Origin: Bacteroidota bacterium
Lineage (GTDB): Bacteria > Bacteroidota > Bacteroidia > Bacteroidales > ML635J-15
NCBI GenBank assembly: GCA_029558535.1
Contig: JAKQEK010000342.1
Location: forward strand, 1 to 60,601
DNA length: 60,601 nucleotides
Reading direction: 5' to 3'
The position numbers were made by a program, and so were the translations under genes. Shown piece after piece: positions 43,912-54,039 of the stretch. Each line of letters begins with the position of its first letter. The first letter of the stretch is position 1. A model generated the notes under the pieces. The model saw only the letters and a program-made list of their open reading frames with translations, was not told where the DNA came from and did not search any database.

Positions 43912-44745
43912 TTATTCCTGAACAAATAAATCATTTTTAATAGTATCTATATTATTTAATTTTGAGTACTCTACTCTCAATTTTTTAATAGCTTTTTTTC
44001 CATCGTCACCTAAATCAACCGAGTAATCATTTACATAAAGTCCAACGTGCTTCATGATGATTTCCTCTTGCAATTCAACTGCATGGGTTTTCATAAAGTT
44101 CATTGCCGAGAAAGGATTTGCGATAGCGTATTCAACGCTACTGCGAAGTATTTTGTTTATATCTGATTTTACTTTTTCTGACAGACTTCTTTTTATTGCA
44201 ATTCCACCAAGTGGTATAGGTAAATTGAATTCGTTTTCCCACATCACACCAAGATCGACAATAAGCCTTAAACCACGCTGCATATATGTAAACCTTGTCT
44301 CATGAATAACCAGCCCTGCATCACATTCATCTGACAAAACCAATTCTTCAATATCAGAAAATAGATAAGTGCTTTTATTTGAAGCTTTGGGGAAAAATAT
44401 CTGCATCAATAGATTGGCAGTAGTTGATTCTCCAGGAATTGCAATTTTGCAGTCGTTTATTTCGTCTGGATAAATTTTTCGTTTGCTGATAATTAACGGC
44501 CCGCAATTTTTGCCTAATGCTGCGCCAGAAGTAAGCATCTGATATCTATCGGCTACTTTAAAGAAATTATGAAAACTCATTTTGCTAATATCAGTCTCTG
44601 CGTTCTGCGAAAGCTTGTTCAATTCTTCAACATCAGCTATTTTCAAACTAAATTCGTATTGCCCAATATCAATCTTTTTGTTTATTAAGGCGTCAAACAT
44701 AAATGTATCGTTCGGGCATGAAGATATTGCAAGACTTAGTTTCAT
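43912..44745 (-). CDS. mqnD: 1,4-dihydroxy-6-naphthoate synthase
   Basis: An enzyme of the futalosine pathway of menaquinone synthesis that converts cyclic dehypoxanthine futalosine to 1,4-dihydroxy-6-naphthoate. The 277-residue product begins with the family signature SSCPNDTFMFDAL and has the periplasmic-binding-protein-like fold (STTANLL, IVDLGVMWENEFNLPIPLGGI). It overlaps mqnB by 4 bp (ATGA). Confidence 0.92.
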   Translation of the reverse strand: MKLSLAISSCPNDTFMFDALINKKIDIGQYEFSLKIADVEELNKLSQNAETDISKMSFHNFFKVADRYQMLTSGAALGKNCGPLIISKRKIYPDEINDCKIAIPGESTTANLLMQIFFPKASNKSTYLFSDIEELVLSDECDAGLVIHETRFTYMQRGLRLIVDLGVMWENEFNLPIPLGGIAIKRSLSEKVKSDINKILRSSVEYAIANPFSAMNFMKTHAVELQEEIIMKHVGLYVNDYSVDLGDDGKKAIKKLRVEYSKLNNIDTIKNDLFVQE

Positions 44746-45395
44746 TTACTATTAATTAAAATGATGAAATCCGAAATAATTTTACTGTAATTACATATCG
44801 AATCTTTAAAATCCCAGTCTTCTCTTTTTGTTTTGCCAATGATGTTTGAAACTGCTCTAATCTGAATAAAATTCTTTTTAAAATATTTACACACCATCAT
44901 AAAAGCAGCTCCCTCCATAGTTTCGATGTCTGTTTCGGGATATGTCTTCCTCTCTGGAATATTTACTGTAACGGATTTGGTTTTTTGCAAATTGCGAAAA
45001 GACACAGGATAATCTGATGTATTAACTATCAATCCATTATTGAAAATATTTTTAAACATATCATTGCAATTCAATTGAAAAACATTTTTAAAGCCATCTG
45101 CACCAGTAAAACCAATATCTCCAAAATAATCTGAATATACATTAACTACTGTTCCAATAGAATGTGTTTCGGAAAAGCTACCTGCAATACCACAATTAAT
45201 TATCAAGTCGTATGTTGAAATTTTATTATGTGTAAACATCGAAAATATTGTAGCAGGAATCCCTACACCCGTAATCAACAAATCAGCATTAAAATCTTCT
45301 GAAGTATAATAGTTGTCATTTATCTTATTAAGTTGTAACCCTTCAATAAGCATTTTTGCTTCAAGCTGAGTTGCTGTTATTACTAGTATCTTCAT
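44742..45395 (-). CDS. mqnB: Futalosine hydrolase
   Basis: A nucleosidase that removes hypoxanthine from futalosine. It belongs to the MTA/SAH nucleosidase fold, with NCGIAGSF and the substrate-binding METMEGAAF-like segment (DIETMEGAAFMMV). The start at 45395 (MKILVITATQLEAK) is chosen: the longer frame, to 45482, would overlap the divergent folE gene and adds 29 non-conserved residues. It is coupled to mqnD. Confidence 0.88.
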   Translation of the reverse strand: MKILVITATQLEAKMLIEGLQLNKINDNYYTSEDFNADLLITGVGIPATIFSMFTHNKISTYDLIINCGIAGSFSETHSIGTVVNVYSDYFGDIGFTGADGFKNVFQLNCNDMFKNIFNNGLIVNTSDYPVSFRNLQKTKSVTVNIPERKTYPETDIETMEGAAFMMVCKYFKKNFIQIRAVSNIIGKTKREDWDFKDSICNYSKIISDFIILINSK

Positions 45396-45462
45396 TTTAT
45401 CTGTTTGAACAAAAATAGTCTTAATTTCAGGAATTTTTATTTTCTTTGCAAAAAAAATTAAA

Positions 45463-46089
45463 ATGGTTGATTCTTTAAACAATCCGGAAAACGGTGGCTA
45501 TGTAAAAACTGAAAAGTTTGACAAAGAAAAAACTGAAAAAATTGCCGCCTTATATTCGGAAATTATTACTTTACTTGGCGAAGACAATACTCGCGAAGGA
45601 TTAAAACTCACACCTAAACGCGTTGCTAAAGCAATGCAATTCTTGACTCAAGGTTATAATATGGACCCTGAAAAGATTCTTAAATCAGCCATGTTTCGTG
45701 AAGATTACCAACAAATGGTAATAGTAAAAGACATAGAATTATATAGTTTATGCGAACACCATATGCTACCTTTTTACGGTAAAGTTCATGTGGCTTATAT
45801 TCCAAATCATTACATAACTGGATTAAGTAAAATTGCAAGAATTGTAGATGTATTTGCTCGCAGATTACAAATACAAGAGAGATTGACGACACAAATAAAA
45901 GAATGTATCCAAAACACACTTGATCCACTTGGTGTAGCAGTAGTAATTGAAGCTCATCATATGTGTATGCAGATGCGTGGAGTACAAAAACAAAATTCAA
46001 TTACAACCACATCAGATTTTACCGGTGCTTTTCTTAAAGATGCTACAAGAAAAGAGTTTTTATCGTTAATAGACAGAAATAAAGTATAA
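45463..46089 (+). CDS. folE: GTP cyclohydrolase I
   Basis: Type IA GTP cyclohydrolase, first step of tetrahydrofolate/pterin synthesis. The zinc site is present (C in [11 protein letters not shown], and C in [10 protein letters not shown]), as are [15 protein letters not shown] and [12 protein letters not shown]. 208 residues is typical. It is divergent from mqnB and lies 14 bp upstream of fabD. Confidence 0.95.
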   Translation: MVDSLNNPENGGYVKTEKFDKEKTEKIAALYSEIITLLGEDNTREGLKLTPKRVAKAMQFLTQGYNMDPEKILKSAMFREDYQQMVIVKDIELYSLCEHHMLPFYGKVHVAYIPNHYITGLSKIARIVDVFARRLQIQERLTTQIKECIQNTLDPLGVAVVIEAHHMCMQMRGVQKQNSITTTSDFTGAFLKDATRKEFLSLIDRNKV

Positions 46090-46103
46090 CCAAAATTCAA
46101 ATT

Positions 46104-46982
46104 ATGAAAGCTTATGTATTTCCGGGACAAGGTTCCCAATTCGTAGGAATGGGCAAACAACTTTACGACTCAAACCCAAAAGCAAAAGAACTTTTTGAGA
46201 AAGCAAATAGTATTTTAAGATACAAAATTACCGATATTATTTTTAATGGAACTGATGAAGATTTAAAACAGACAAAAGTCACTCAACCTTCAATTTTCCT
46301 GCATTCTGTAATAACATTTATGTGCCAAAATGAAAAACCTATACCTGGAATGGTTGCAGGTCACTCGTTAGGCGAATTTTCCGCTCTTGTTGCTGCTGAG
46401 GCTTTAAATTTTGAAGATGGACTTAAATTAGTTTACAAACGTGCTTTAGCAATGCAGAAAGCCTGTGAAAAGAATCCATCTTCTATGGCAGCTATTCTTA
46501 ATTTAGATGCAGAAATTATTGATCGTATATGTAATGAAATTGATGACATTGTAGTTGCAGCAAATTACAATTCTCCGGGACAAGTAGTAATATCAGGTAG
46601 TAATGCAGGCATTGATTTAGCTATGGAAAAAATGAAAGAAGCAGGTGCAAAAAGAGCTATTAAATTACCTGTAGGTGGAGCATTTCACTCACCTCTTATG
46701 GAACCTGCCCGCGAGGAATTAAGTATTGCAATAAATGAAACACATTTTAACACTCCAATTTGTCCGATTTTTCAAAATGTTAATGGACAACCAAATTCAA
46801 ATCCGGAATTAATAAGGGAAAATTTAATAAAACAACTTACAAATCCGGTCAGGTGGACTGAATCAGTTGAGCAAATGATTAAATTCGGAGCAAAGCATTT
46901 TATCGAAGTTGGACCCGGAGCAGTATTACAAGGTTTGATCGGAAAGATTGATCGAAATGTAACAACAGAAGGAATTCAATAA
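46104..46982 (+). CDS. fabD: Malonyl-CoA:ACP transacylase
   Basis: Loads malonyl groups onto acyl carrier protein for fatty-acid synthesis. The 292-residue product has FPGQGSQ near the N-terminus, the active serine in GHSLGEFSA and the histidine in GGAFHSPLM. It follows folE by 14 bp and ends at a strong terminator. Confidence 0.95.
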   Translation: MKAYVFPGQGSQFVGMGKQLYDSNPKAKELFEKANSILRYKITDIIFNGTDEDLKQTKVTQPSIFLHSVITFMCQNEKPIPGMVAGHSLGEFSALVAAEALNFEDGLKLVYKRALAMQKACEKNPSSMAAILNLDAEIIDRICNEIDDIVVAANYNSPGQVVISGSNAGIDLAMEKMKEAGAKRAIKLPVGGAFHSPLMEPAREELSIAINETHFNTPICPIFQNVNGQPNSNPELIRENLIKQLTNPVRWTESVEQMIKFGAKHFIEVGPGAVLQGLIGKIDRNVTTEGIQ

Positions 46983-46983
46983 T

Positions 46984-47010
46984 AAAAAAAGCGGAAAACC
47001 CGCTTTTTTT
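46984..47010. terminator. Bidirectional terminator between fabD and korB
   Basis: AAAAAAAGCGG and CCGCTTTTTTT form a perfect 11-bp stem with a 5-nt loop. It serves fabD on the plus strand and korB on the minus strand. Confidence 0.92.
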
Positions 47011-47034
47011 ATTAACTTTTAGAATAGAATGAAA

Positions 47035-48057
47035 TTATTTTATTTCGAACACTTTACCACTATTTAACAATTCTGTTGTATTTCTTATTGTAGCATTTTC
47101 TACAGCATTGTTAACCTGAGCAGTAAGTAACTCATCATATGTAGATTGCTCAACTGAACGTATAACCCCAATTGCAACAGGGAACTCGGGATAATTCATT
47201 CTTGCCAGCATATAATGCATAAATGGATTCCTAGTTGTTTTATTATGAACCAAAATATCTTTCTCTGTTACACCATTCTCACCTATGGTCACAACTTTAA
47301 GATCATTACCGTCAAAAACCAATCCTTTGTTATTTTCTCTACCAAAAATCATTTTTTCGCCATGTTTTAACAAAATCACACGGTCGTCCCTAACATCCTT
47401 ACCAACAATAATTTCATGAGTCGCATCATTGAAAATTACACAGTTCTGCAAAACTTCAATAATAGATGTACCTTTGTGATTAGCTGCATCAATAAATACT
47501 TCTTCCATCCCTTTAGGTTCTTTGTCAATTACTCTTGCAAAGAAAGTTCCCTGAGCACCCATAACTAATTCGCCGGGTTCGAAAGGTTGTTCTATTGTTC
47601 CATCTGGGGAAGATTTTGTCACAGAACCTAATCGTGTTGTTGGAGAATACTGACCTTTTGTTAATCCATAAATTCTGTTGTTGAAGATAATCACATTAAT
47701 ATCAATATTACGTCTAATCATGTGTATAAAATGATTCCCTCCTATTGCCATCGAATCGCCATCGCCTGTTGTTAGCCATACTTGCAAATCGGGACGAGCG
47801 GCTTTTATACCAGAAGCAATAACTGCTCCTCTTCCATGCAAAGAATGAAAGCCATAAGTCTCCATATAATATGGAAACCTTGAAGAACAACCAATACCCG
47901 AAACAAACACAACATTTTCTTTAGTTACACCATTAATTTCAGGCAAAGCTTTCTGAACAGCAGCTAAGATAGGATAACCACCACATCCGGCACACCACTT
48001 AACAGGGCCATCAATTTGAAAATCCGCTTTTGATAATTTTATATTAACTTGTGTCAT
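47035..48057 (-). CDS. korB: 2-oxoacid:ferredoxin oxidoreductase beta subunit
   Basis: The thiamine-diphosphate-binding subunit of a 2-oxoglutarate-type ferredoxin oxidoreductase. WCAGCGGYPIL carries a cysteine pair, and TGDGDSMAIGGNH with FNNRIYGLTKGQYSPT is the thiamine-diphosphate/Mg motif. It has 340 residues and starts 2 bp after korA. The absence of ferredoxin-domain cysteines points to the simple KorAB type rather than pyruvate synthase. It drives the TCA cycle in an anaerobic or microaerobic cell. Confidence 0.88.
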   Translation of the reverse strand: MTQVNIKLSKADFQIDGPVKWCAGCGGYPILAAVQKALPEINGVTKENVVFVSGIGCSSRFPYYMETYGFHSLHGRGAVIASGIKAARPDLQVWLTTGDGDSMAIGGNHFIHMIRRNIDINVIIFNNRIYGLTKGQYSPTTRLGSVTKSSPDGTIEQPFEPGELVMGAQGTFFARVIDKEPKGMEEVFIDAANHKGTSIIEVLQNCVIFNDATHEIIVGKDVRDDRVILLKHGEKMIFGRENNKGLVFDGNDLKVVTIGENGVTEKDILVHNKTTRNPFMHYMLARMNYPEFPVAIGVIRSVEQSTYDELLTAQVNNAVENATIRNTTELLNSGKVFEIK

Positions 48058-48059
48058 GA

Positions 48060-49916
48060 TTATTTCTCCTCCAATATTTGTTTAAATTTGGTTTTCAATT
48101 CACTGATAAAGAAAGGAAGCCCTTGAATTTTATTATACTGTTCATATTTGAATTCAGGATATTGTGAACGCAAATAATCAACAAACTGTCCTAAATTAAT
48201 TTCACAAACAAGGCGTTTTTTAAATTTTGAAAAGACATCCCTTGTATTTCTAGGTAATGGACATATATAATTAAATTGAGCAAGGCTAATATCGTAACCC
48301 TCTTCGCGCATCTCATTTACTGCTGATTTAAGTGCACCGTAAGTCCCCCCCCATCCGATCACAAGTAAGTCTCCGCCATCACAATTCCCATATATTTCTT
48401 GTTTTGGAATATAATTTTCTATTCGTTTAACCTTTTCAGCTCTGTAATTAGACATTACTTGATGATTATAAGGATCATGAGAAACCGAGCCTTTGCCGTC
48501 TAATTTCTCCAATCCGCCAACGCGATGTTGTAACCCCTCTTGACCTGGAATTGCCCAAAAACGATTTAACTTTTCAGGATCCCTTTTATAAGGTTGATAA
48601 TTCGGGTCGTTATCTTTAACAAGTGGAGCTTTAATTGAAGGCATCTTTTCAAAATCAGGAATTTTCCATAATTCAGTGCCATTAGCAAGATAACCATCAG
48701 TAAGTAAAATTATTGGGGTCATATGTTCAACTGCTATTTTGCAAGCAGTAAATGCAAAGTCAAAACAATTACCCGGAGAACTTGCTGCAATAACCGGTAA
48801 TGGAGATTCACCATGACGACCGTGAATTGCCTGCATCAAATCACTTTGTTCAGTTTTTGTTGGCAATCCTGTTGAAGGTCCACCTCTTTGAACATCAACA
48901 ATAACCAATGGCAATTCTGTTATAACTGCTAAACCAGCTGCTTCAGTTTTTAAAGCAAGACCTGGACCGGATGTAGAAGTTGCACCAAGACAACCTGCAA
49001 AACTAGCTCCAATAGCAGTACAAATACCGGCTATTTCGTCTTCTGCCTGAAAGGTTTTAACACCTAAATGTTTGCGTCCACTCAATTCATGTAAAATCTC
49101 TGATGCCGGAGTAATTGGATATGATCCTAAAAACAGTTTTAACCCTGCTTTTTCAGCTCCGGCTATTAACCCCCATGCAGTTGCAATATTTCCTGTAATT
49201 TGTCTAAACTTACCTTTTTTTGTTTTTGTTGGATTTACATGAAATTGTGTTGCGATAGCCTCAATTGTTTCAGCATAATTATATCCTGCATGCAATACAG
49301 CGATATTTACTTTAACCAAATCAGGCTTTTTAGCAAATTTCTTATTAATGAAACTCTCTCCTATTGTTACGTCTCTGTTAAATAGCCAAAACAATAAACC
49401 CATTACAAATTGATTTCTTGTTTTATCTGCTGTTTTTTGGTCTATTCCTAATTCCAAAGAATTAACTGTAGATCTTGATAGAGAAGTAATAGGAGCTTTA
49501 ATTACGGTAAATTCGTCAAGTGACCCATCACTTAAAGGATCTTCAACATATTCAGCTTTTTTATAATGTTTATTGTCAAAATTATCTATATCAATAATAA
49601 TAGTTGCTCCAGGCTTAACCCATTTCATATTAGTTTTAAGTGCAGCAGGATTTAATGCTATTAAAACATCTGCCTGATCACCGGGTGTTTGAATCTCCTT
49701 CTGACCAATATGTACCTGAAAACCGGACACCCCAGCTACTGTACCTTGAGGAGCCCTAATTTCTGACGGATAATCCGGAAAAGTAAGCAAGTCGTTTCCA
49801 AATGAAGCTGATGCATCCGAAAACTGTGTTCCGGTCAATTGCATTCCATCACCGGAATCACCGGCAAACTTAATGACGATCTCATCTTTTTCAATAATTT
49901 TACTGTTTTTTCCCAT
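48060..49916 (-). CDS. korA: 2-oxoacid:ferredoxin oxidoreductase alpha subunit (gamma-alpha fusion)
   Basis: The 618-residue product carries an N-terminal gamma domain (FAGDSGDGMQLTGTQF, about 14-29) fused to the alpha pyrimidine-binding domain (GNIATAWGLIAGAEKAGL, SYPITPASEIL, TSTSGPGLALKTE). This fusion is normal for Bacteroidota KorA. It forms an operon with korB. Confidence 0.9.
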   Translation of the reverse strand: MGKNSKIIEKDEIVIKFAGDSGDGMQLTGTQFSDASASFGNDLLTFPDYPSEIRAPQGTVAGVSGFQVHIGQKEIQTPGDQADVLIALNPAALKTNMKWVKPGATIIIDIDNFDNKHYKKAEYVEDPLSDGSLDEFTVIKAPITSLSRSTVNSLELGIDQKTADKTRNQFVMGLLFWLFNRDVTIGESFINKKFAKKPDLVKVNIAVLHAGYNYAETIEAIATQFHVNPTKTKKGKFRQITGNIATAWGLIAGAEKAGLKLFLGSYPITPASEILHELSGRKHLGVKTFQAEDEIAGICTAIGASFAGCLGATSTSGPGLALKTEAAGLAVITELPLVIVDVQRGGPSTGLPTKTEQSDLMQAIHGRHGESPLPVIAASSPGNCFDFAFTACKIAVEHMTPIILLTDGYLANGTELWKIPDFEKMPSIKAPLVKDNDPNYQPYKRDPEKLNRFWAIPGQEGLQHRVGGLEKLDGKGSVSHDPYNHQVMSNYRAEKVKRIENYIPKQEIYGNCDGGDLLVIGWGGTYGALKSAVNEMREEGYDISLAQFNYICPLPRNTRDVFSKFKKRLVCEINLGQFVDYLRSQYPEFKYEQYNKIQGLPFFISELKTKFKQILEEK

Positions 49917-50050
49917 CGTTTAATAATTATTTATAACTGACAAAATTAAGTACTTATTATTTAATAAATTGTAAGTTTTATCAATTTTTTAATTGTTATA
50001 TAACATAGATTATTTTAGAAAATATTTAAAATATTCGTGTTCTTAAGTAT

Positions 50051-50764
50051 TTAGGACACACCTTTATTAGCAGAAGACTCATCTATTGCATTATACTGAA
50101 AACCTAAACGTTTTCCTGTCTGGACTTTATGCTTATTAATTTTTTCTTTCATATAATCTACTGAAATTATCTTGACATCATTATATGGAGGAACCAATAA
50201 ATCAAATTTTAAAGCGTAAGCAATTGATGCTTCTATTAAGACTCTCATATTTTCAATATTTACTTCGTTCTTGCCAAATGAAGGATAATTAAAGCCTATC
50301 TCTCTTCTACCTTCAACAAAAAATGTAGCATCCTTATTTACAAAAATTCTTCCTATCAAATATCCCAAATCTTCAAGCCTGTTGTATTTAAATGAATCTG
50401 AAAGAAAATTATAAATATTTATTATTCCAGAATAGGTCATTAATGGTTCATCAATATAATAATTATCTTTCCATATTTCATGATTTCTCGGAAATTCAAA
50501 AATATTAGAATGCATATTAAAAATTATCAAATCACCAGCAACTTTGACCTCTGCCTCAAATATTCCCCTATCCCTAAATTCTAACAAAACTCTTTCATCT
50601 TCATTCTTCATTTCCTGATTATACTCCACCACTAAATCTTTAAGTACTTTTTTTAACAATTTAAAAGTATTCTTAGTATGATCATAAACAACTTGTTTCA
50701 ACACAGATTTCTCTTTCAGTGTTTTTACAATATGATTTTTCATTGACGAATCCTGTGCTTCCAT
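50051..50764 (-). CDS. Conserved hypothetical protein downstream of proS
   Basis: A soluble protein of 237 residues, with a helical N-terminus and a mixed alpha/beta middle (VLLEFRDRGIFEAEVKVAGDLIIF). No catalytic motif is recognised. It starts 11 bp after proS on the same strand and is probably co-transcribed. Function is unknown. Confidence 0.6.
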   Translation of the reverse strand: MEAQDSSMKNHIVKTLKEKSVLKQVVYDHTKNTFKLLKKVLKDLVVEYNQEMKNEDERVLLEFRDRGIFEAEVKVAGDLIIFNMHSNIFEFPRNHEIWKDNYYIDEPLMTYSGIINIYNFLSDSFKYNRLEDLGYLIGRIFVNKDATFFVEGRREIGFNYPSFGKNEVNIENMRVLIEASIAYALKFDLLVPPYNDVKIISVDYMKEKINKHKVQTGKRLGFQYNAIDESSANKGVS

Positions 50765-50775
50765 ATTATTTTAAT

Positions 50776-52248
50776 TTAATAAGATTTGGCAAATATAACA
50801 CGATATTTTGAAGGTTTGCCGGTATAAATACATTTTCCTGCTTCTAAAACAGGATTTTGAGGAATTAAACGTATGGTCGCTTTCGTTTCTTCTTTAATTT
50901 TTTCTTCTGTTTCCTTTGTACCATCCCAGTGTGCTAAAATGAAGCCAGGTTTAGTATTAAGAATATCCTTAAAATCTTCATAAGTGTCAGCAGTGTAAGT
51001 TCTACTTTCTCTAAAATCGGCAGCTTTTCTAAAAATATTCTTCTGAATATCATCCATTAAAAAAACTAATTTTGATATTAAGTTTTCATCTGAAACAATT
51101 TCCTTTTCTAAAGTATCTCTTCGAGCCACTTCCCAAGTATTGTTATCATAATCTTTAGGTCCTATTGCAATCCTTACAGGTACTCCTTTTAGTTCCCATT
51201 CTGCAAACTTAAATCCCGGACGCTGAGAGTCACGATTATCAAATTTATAACTAATACTATTTTCCTTTAATCTGTTACATAATTCATTTACTCTTACCGA
51301 AATCTTATCAAATTCTTCTTCAGTTTTATAAATTGGTACAATAACAACCTGAAATGGAGCTAATTTTGGAGGCAAAACAAGGCCATTGTTATCAGAATGA
51401 GCCATAATTAAGGCTCCCATTAGTCTTGTTGAGACACCCCACGAAGTCGCCCAAACATATTCTTCTTTATTCTCTTTATTTAAAAACTTCACATCAAAAG
51501 CTTTAGCAAAATTTTGAGCTAAAAAATGTGATGTCCCACATTGCAATGCTTTACCATCTTGCATTAAGGCTTCTATGCAATAAGTTTCTTCCGCTCCAGC
51601 AAATCTTTCATTTTCTGATTTAGTACCAATTAAAACCGGAATGCCCAAATATTCTTGAGCAAAACTCGCATAAACATTTATCATTTTCTCAGCTTCTTCT
51701 AAAGCCTCCTGTTTACTCGAATGAGCCGTATGCCCTTCCTGCCAAAGAAACTCCGCTGTTCTTAAAAAAAGACGTGTACGCATCTCCCACCTCACTACAT
51801 TCGCCCACTGGTTAACCAATAATGGCAAATCTCGGTATGATTTAATCCAATTTCGATAAGTGTTCCATATAATAGTTTCAGATGTAGGTCTAACAATCAA
51901 TTCCTCTTCAAGCTTTGCATCCGGATCAACCTCTATACCCCCTTTTTCACTATTTCTTAATCTGTAATGAGTAACAACTGCACATTCCTTTGCAAAGCCT
52001 TCGACATGACTTGCTTCTTTGCTAAAAAAAGATTTGGGAATAAACAAAGGAAAATATGCATTTACATGTCCCGTCTCTTTAAACATCCCATCCAAAACAG
52101 CCTGCATCTTTTCCCAAATGCTGTAACCATAAGGTTTTATAACCATGCATCCTCTAACTGCAGAATTCTCTGCTAAATCAGCTTTTAAGACCAAATCATT
52201 ATACCACTGTGAATAGTTTTCTTCTCTGTCTGTAAGTACTTTTGCCAT
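50776..52248 (-). CDS. proS: Prolyl-tRNA synthetase
   Basis: A class II synthetase of the archaeal/eukaryotic-like ProRS type: 490 residues, with no bacterial editing insertion. Motifs include [28 protein letters not shown] and the motif 2 region [20 protein letters not shown], with an anticodon-binding domain and a zinc-binding-like C-terminus ending in Tyr. This type is usual in Bacteroidota. Confidence 0.93.
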   Translation of the reverse strand: MAKVLTDREENYSQWYNDLVLKADLAENSAVRGCMVIKPYGYSIWEKMQAVLDGMFKETGHVNAYFPLFIPKSFFSKEASHVEGFAKECAVVTHYRLRNSEKGGIEVDPDAKLEEELIVRPTSETIIWNTYRNWIKSYRDLPLLVNQWANVVRWEMRTRLFLRTAEFLWQEGHTAHSSKQEALEEAEKMINVYASFAQEYLGIPVLIGTKSENERFAGAEETYCIEALMQDGKALQCGTSHFLAQNFAKAFDVKFLNKENKEEYVWATSWGVSTRLMGALIMAHSDNNGLVLPPKLAPFQVVIVPIYKTEEEFDKISVRVNELCNRLKENSISYKFDNRDSQRPGFKFAEWELKGVPVRIAIGPKDYDNNTWEVARRDTLEKEIVSDENLISKLVFLMDDIQKNIFRKAADFRESRTYTADTYEDFKDILNTKPGFILAHWDGTKETEEKIKEETKATIRLIPQNPVLEAGKCIYTGKPSKYRVIFAKSY

Positions 52249-52327
52249 ATATTTTTGGTATGAATTTTGCTATAAAAAATGTCAAGTTCTTTAAATTTTT
52301 GTCAAAACTATAAAAATTCATAATATC

Positions 52328-54025
52328 ATGAAAAAATTATTTTACTTATCGCTAATTATTTTAATCGCAGCAAGTTCCTGCACAATAAATTTATACACCA
52401 CAGGAGGCTACGATGATGTTTATTATTCGCCTGATGAAATCTCAGGTAAAGTAACAACCAACACGTCTTCAGTTGATAAGGATAAAGCCACTTATGAAGA
52501 GACTTTTAATTCCGAATTCAATGAAGAAACCGTTTCGTCTGATTATTATAATCCGAATGAATCGAACGATTACTATTATGAGGACGGGTATAATTCAGAA
52601 TCATATTACGACGAAAACGGAACGTATGTTGAAAATAACTATTATTATGGTGATTATTATGAAAATGATGATTACTACGGTTATTCATCGTATTTTCACA
52701 ATTTCGGACATCACTACGCACCATATTATTACTATGACCCATATTACTCATACTGGGACTGGGGTTGGTCATGGAATTCAGGTTGGTATGTAGGTTACTA
52801 TAGTTGGTATTCTCCTTACTACTATTGGGGCTCGCCATATTATTACTGGGGTTACCCATACTACAACAGTTATTATGGTTACGGTTGGAATAACGCATAT
52901 TGGAATGGCTACCATGACGGCTATAACGATGGTTACTGGGGCAATAACTGGTACGGAAATGATGGTTATGCAGATAATACCTGGGGCAGCAATTATTATG
53001 GACATCGCGGTTCAACAGGTGGTAATGGTTCATCATCTACTGAAACACCTAGAGTACCGGAAGTAAATACTGATAATGGGATAACTCATACCGGAGGAAA
53101 CTCACTTATCGACAACGAAAGCAAAAACAATCGTACAAATAATGACAATACAAATCCTGTAGTAACTGATAAAAGACCAATAGATGCTGAATCTGTTTCA
53201 AATTCTGGCAGGGATTCCGGTACAGGAAATAAAGATAATAATACTTCAGGTCGAGATAATTTTAATACAAACGAAAATATTAAAGATAATAGTAATGTTA
53301 TTCGTACACCGGAAGTATCTAAAAATAACAATCCATCAGTACAAGTAGATCCTTCTAAGAATACAGGTAGAACAGAAAATAACACCGTTAATACCAATAC
53401 TTCAAGCAACAAGACTCCTGTTGACAATTCGGGGTCAAGAACATACAACAAACCTGAATATAATTCCGGAAGCAATTATAATGTAAATAAAACCGATAAT
53501 TCAGGTAGCAATAGAACTGGAAATTCAGGAAATGTTAACACATCTACAAATAAGACACCTGTAAGCAGAGGTAATACAGATGTGAATACAAACAATAATC
53601 AAAATTACACTCGTCCTAACAGCGGATCGTCAAATTACAATAACAACAGTTATACAAGACCTTCTAATCCTACTCCGTCAACTAACAGAAACAATAGCAG
53701 TTCTGGTTCTGTTAATAGTTCTTCATCGAGTAACAGGAATACAAGTAATTCTGGGTCTGTAAACAGTTCTTCTTCAAGTAATAGAAGTTCAGGAAGTACA
53801 GGAAGTTCGTATTCAGGTAGCAGCTCATCTTCAAACAGAAGCTCAGGAAGTACAGGAGGTTCGTATTCAGGTAGCAGTTCATCTTCAAATAGAAGTTCAG
53901 GAAGTTCATATTCGGGAAGTAGTTCTTCCGGAAGCAGTTCTTCAGGAGGCTCAAGAAGTTCTGGTAGCAGCAGCTCATCAGGAAGCAGTTCTTCAAGCGG
54001 TAGTTCATCAGGTGGTAGAAGATAA
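52328..54025 (+). CDS. Low-complexity surface lipoprotein
   Basis: A 565-residue lipoprotein with signal MKKLFYLSLIILIAASSC, so the lipidated Cys is residue 18. The mature part has three compositional blocks: a Tyr/Gly/Trp/Asp-rich block (about 70-235), an Asn/Thr/Ser-rich block (about 235-430) and an almost pure Ser/Gly block (about 430-565) built of repeats of the SGSSSSSNRSSGS type. No globular domain is recognised. It is 14 bp before an outer-membrane protein gene, possibly co-transcribed. The reading frame is intact despite the repeats. A surface-filament, adhesion or cell-wall linker role is possible. Confidence 0.75.
   Translation: MKKLFYLSLIILIAASSCTINLYTTGGYDDVYYSPDEISGKVTTNTSSVDKDKATYEETFNSEFNEETVSSDYYNPNESNDYYYEDGYNSESYYDENGTYVENNYYYGDYYENDDYYGYSSYFHNFGHHYAPYYYYDPYYSYWDWGWSWNSGWYVGYYSWYSPYYYWGSPYYYWGYPYYNSYYGYGWNNAYWNGYHDGYNDGYWGNNWYGNDGYADNTWGSNYYGHRGSTGGNGSSSTETPRVPEVNTDNGITHTGGNSLIDNESKNNRTNNDNTNPVVTDKRPIDAESVSNSGRDSGTGNKDNNTSGRDNFNTNENIKDNSNVIRTPEVSKNNNPSVQVDPSKNTGRTENNTVNTNTSSNKTPVDNSGSRTYNKPEYNSGSNYNVNKTDNSGSNRTGNSGNVNTSTNKTPVSRGNTDVNTNNNQNYTRPNSGSSNYNNNSYTRPSNPTPSTNRNNSSSGSVNSSSSSNRNTSNSGSVNSSSSSNRSSGSTGSSYSGSSSSSNRSSGSTGGSYSGSSSSSNRSSGSSYSGSSSSGSSSSGGSRSSGSSSSSGSSSSSGSSSGGRR
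53690..54020. repeat. Serine/glycine codon repeats
   Basis: Imperfect direct repeats of about 33-66 bp (variants of TCATCTTCAAATAGAAG and GTTCAGGAAGTACAGGA) encode the Ser/Gly-rich tail of the lipoprotein. Such repeats can change length by recombination. Confidence 0.8.
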
Positions 54026-54039
54026 TTAAAAATACAGTT

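Noticed and set aside
45396..45482. N-terminal extension of futalosine hydrolase
   Set aside because: It would overlap the divergent folE start and does not resemble the family, whose conserved part begins at MKILVITATQ.
52473..53475. Several open frames on both strands within the Tyr/Asn/Ser-rich gene
   Set aside because: They are composition-driven shadows of one long lipoprotein frame with a proper signal sequence.
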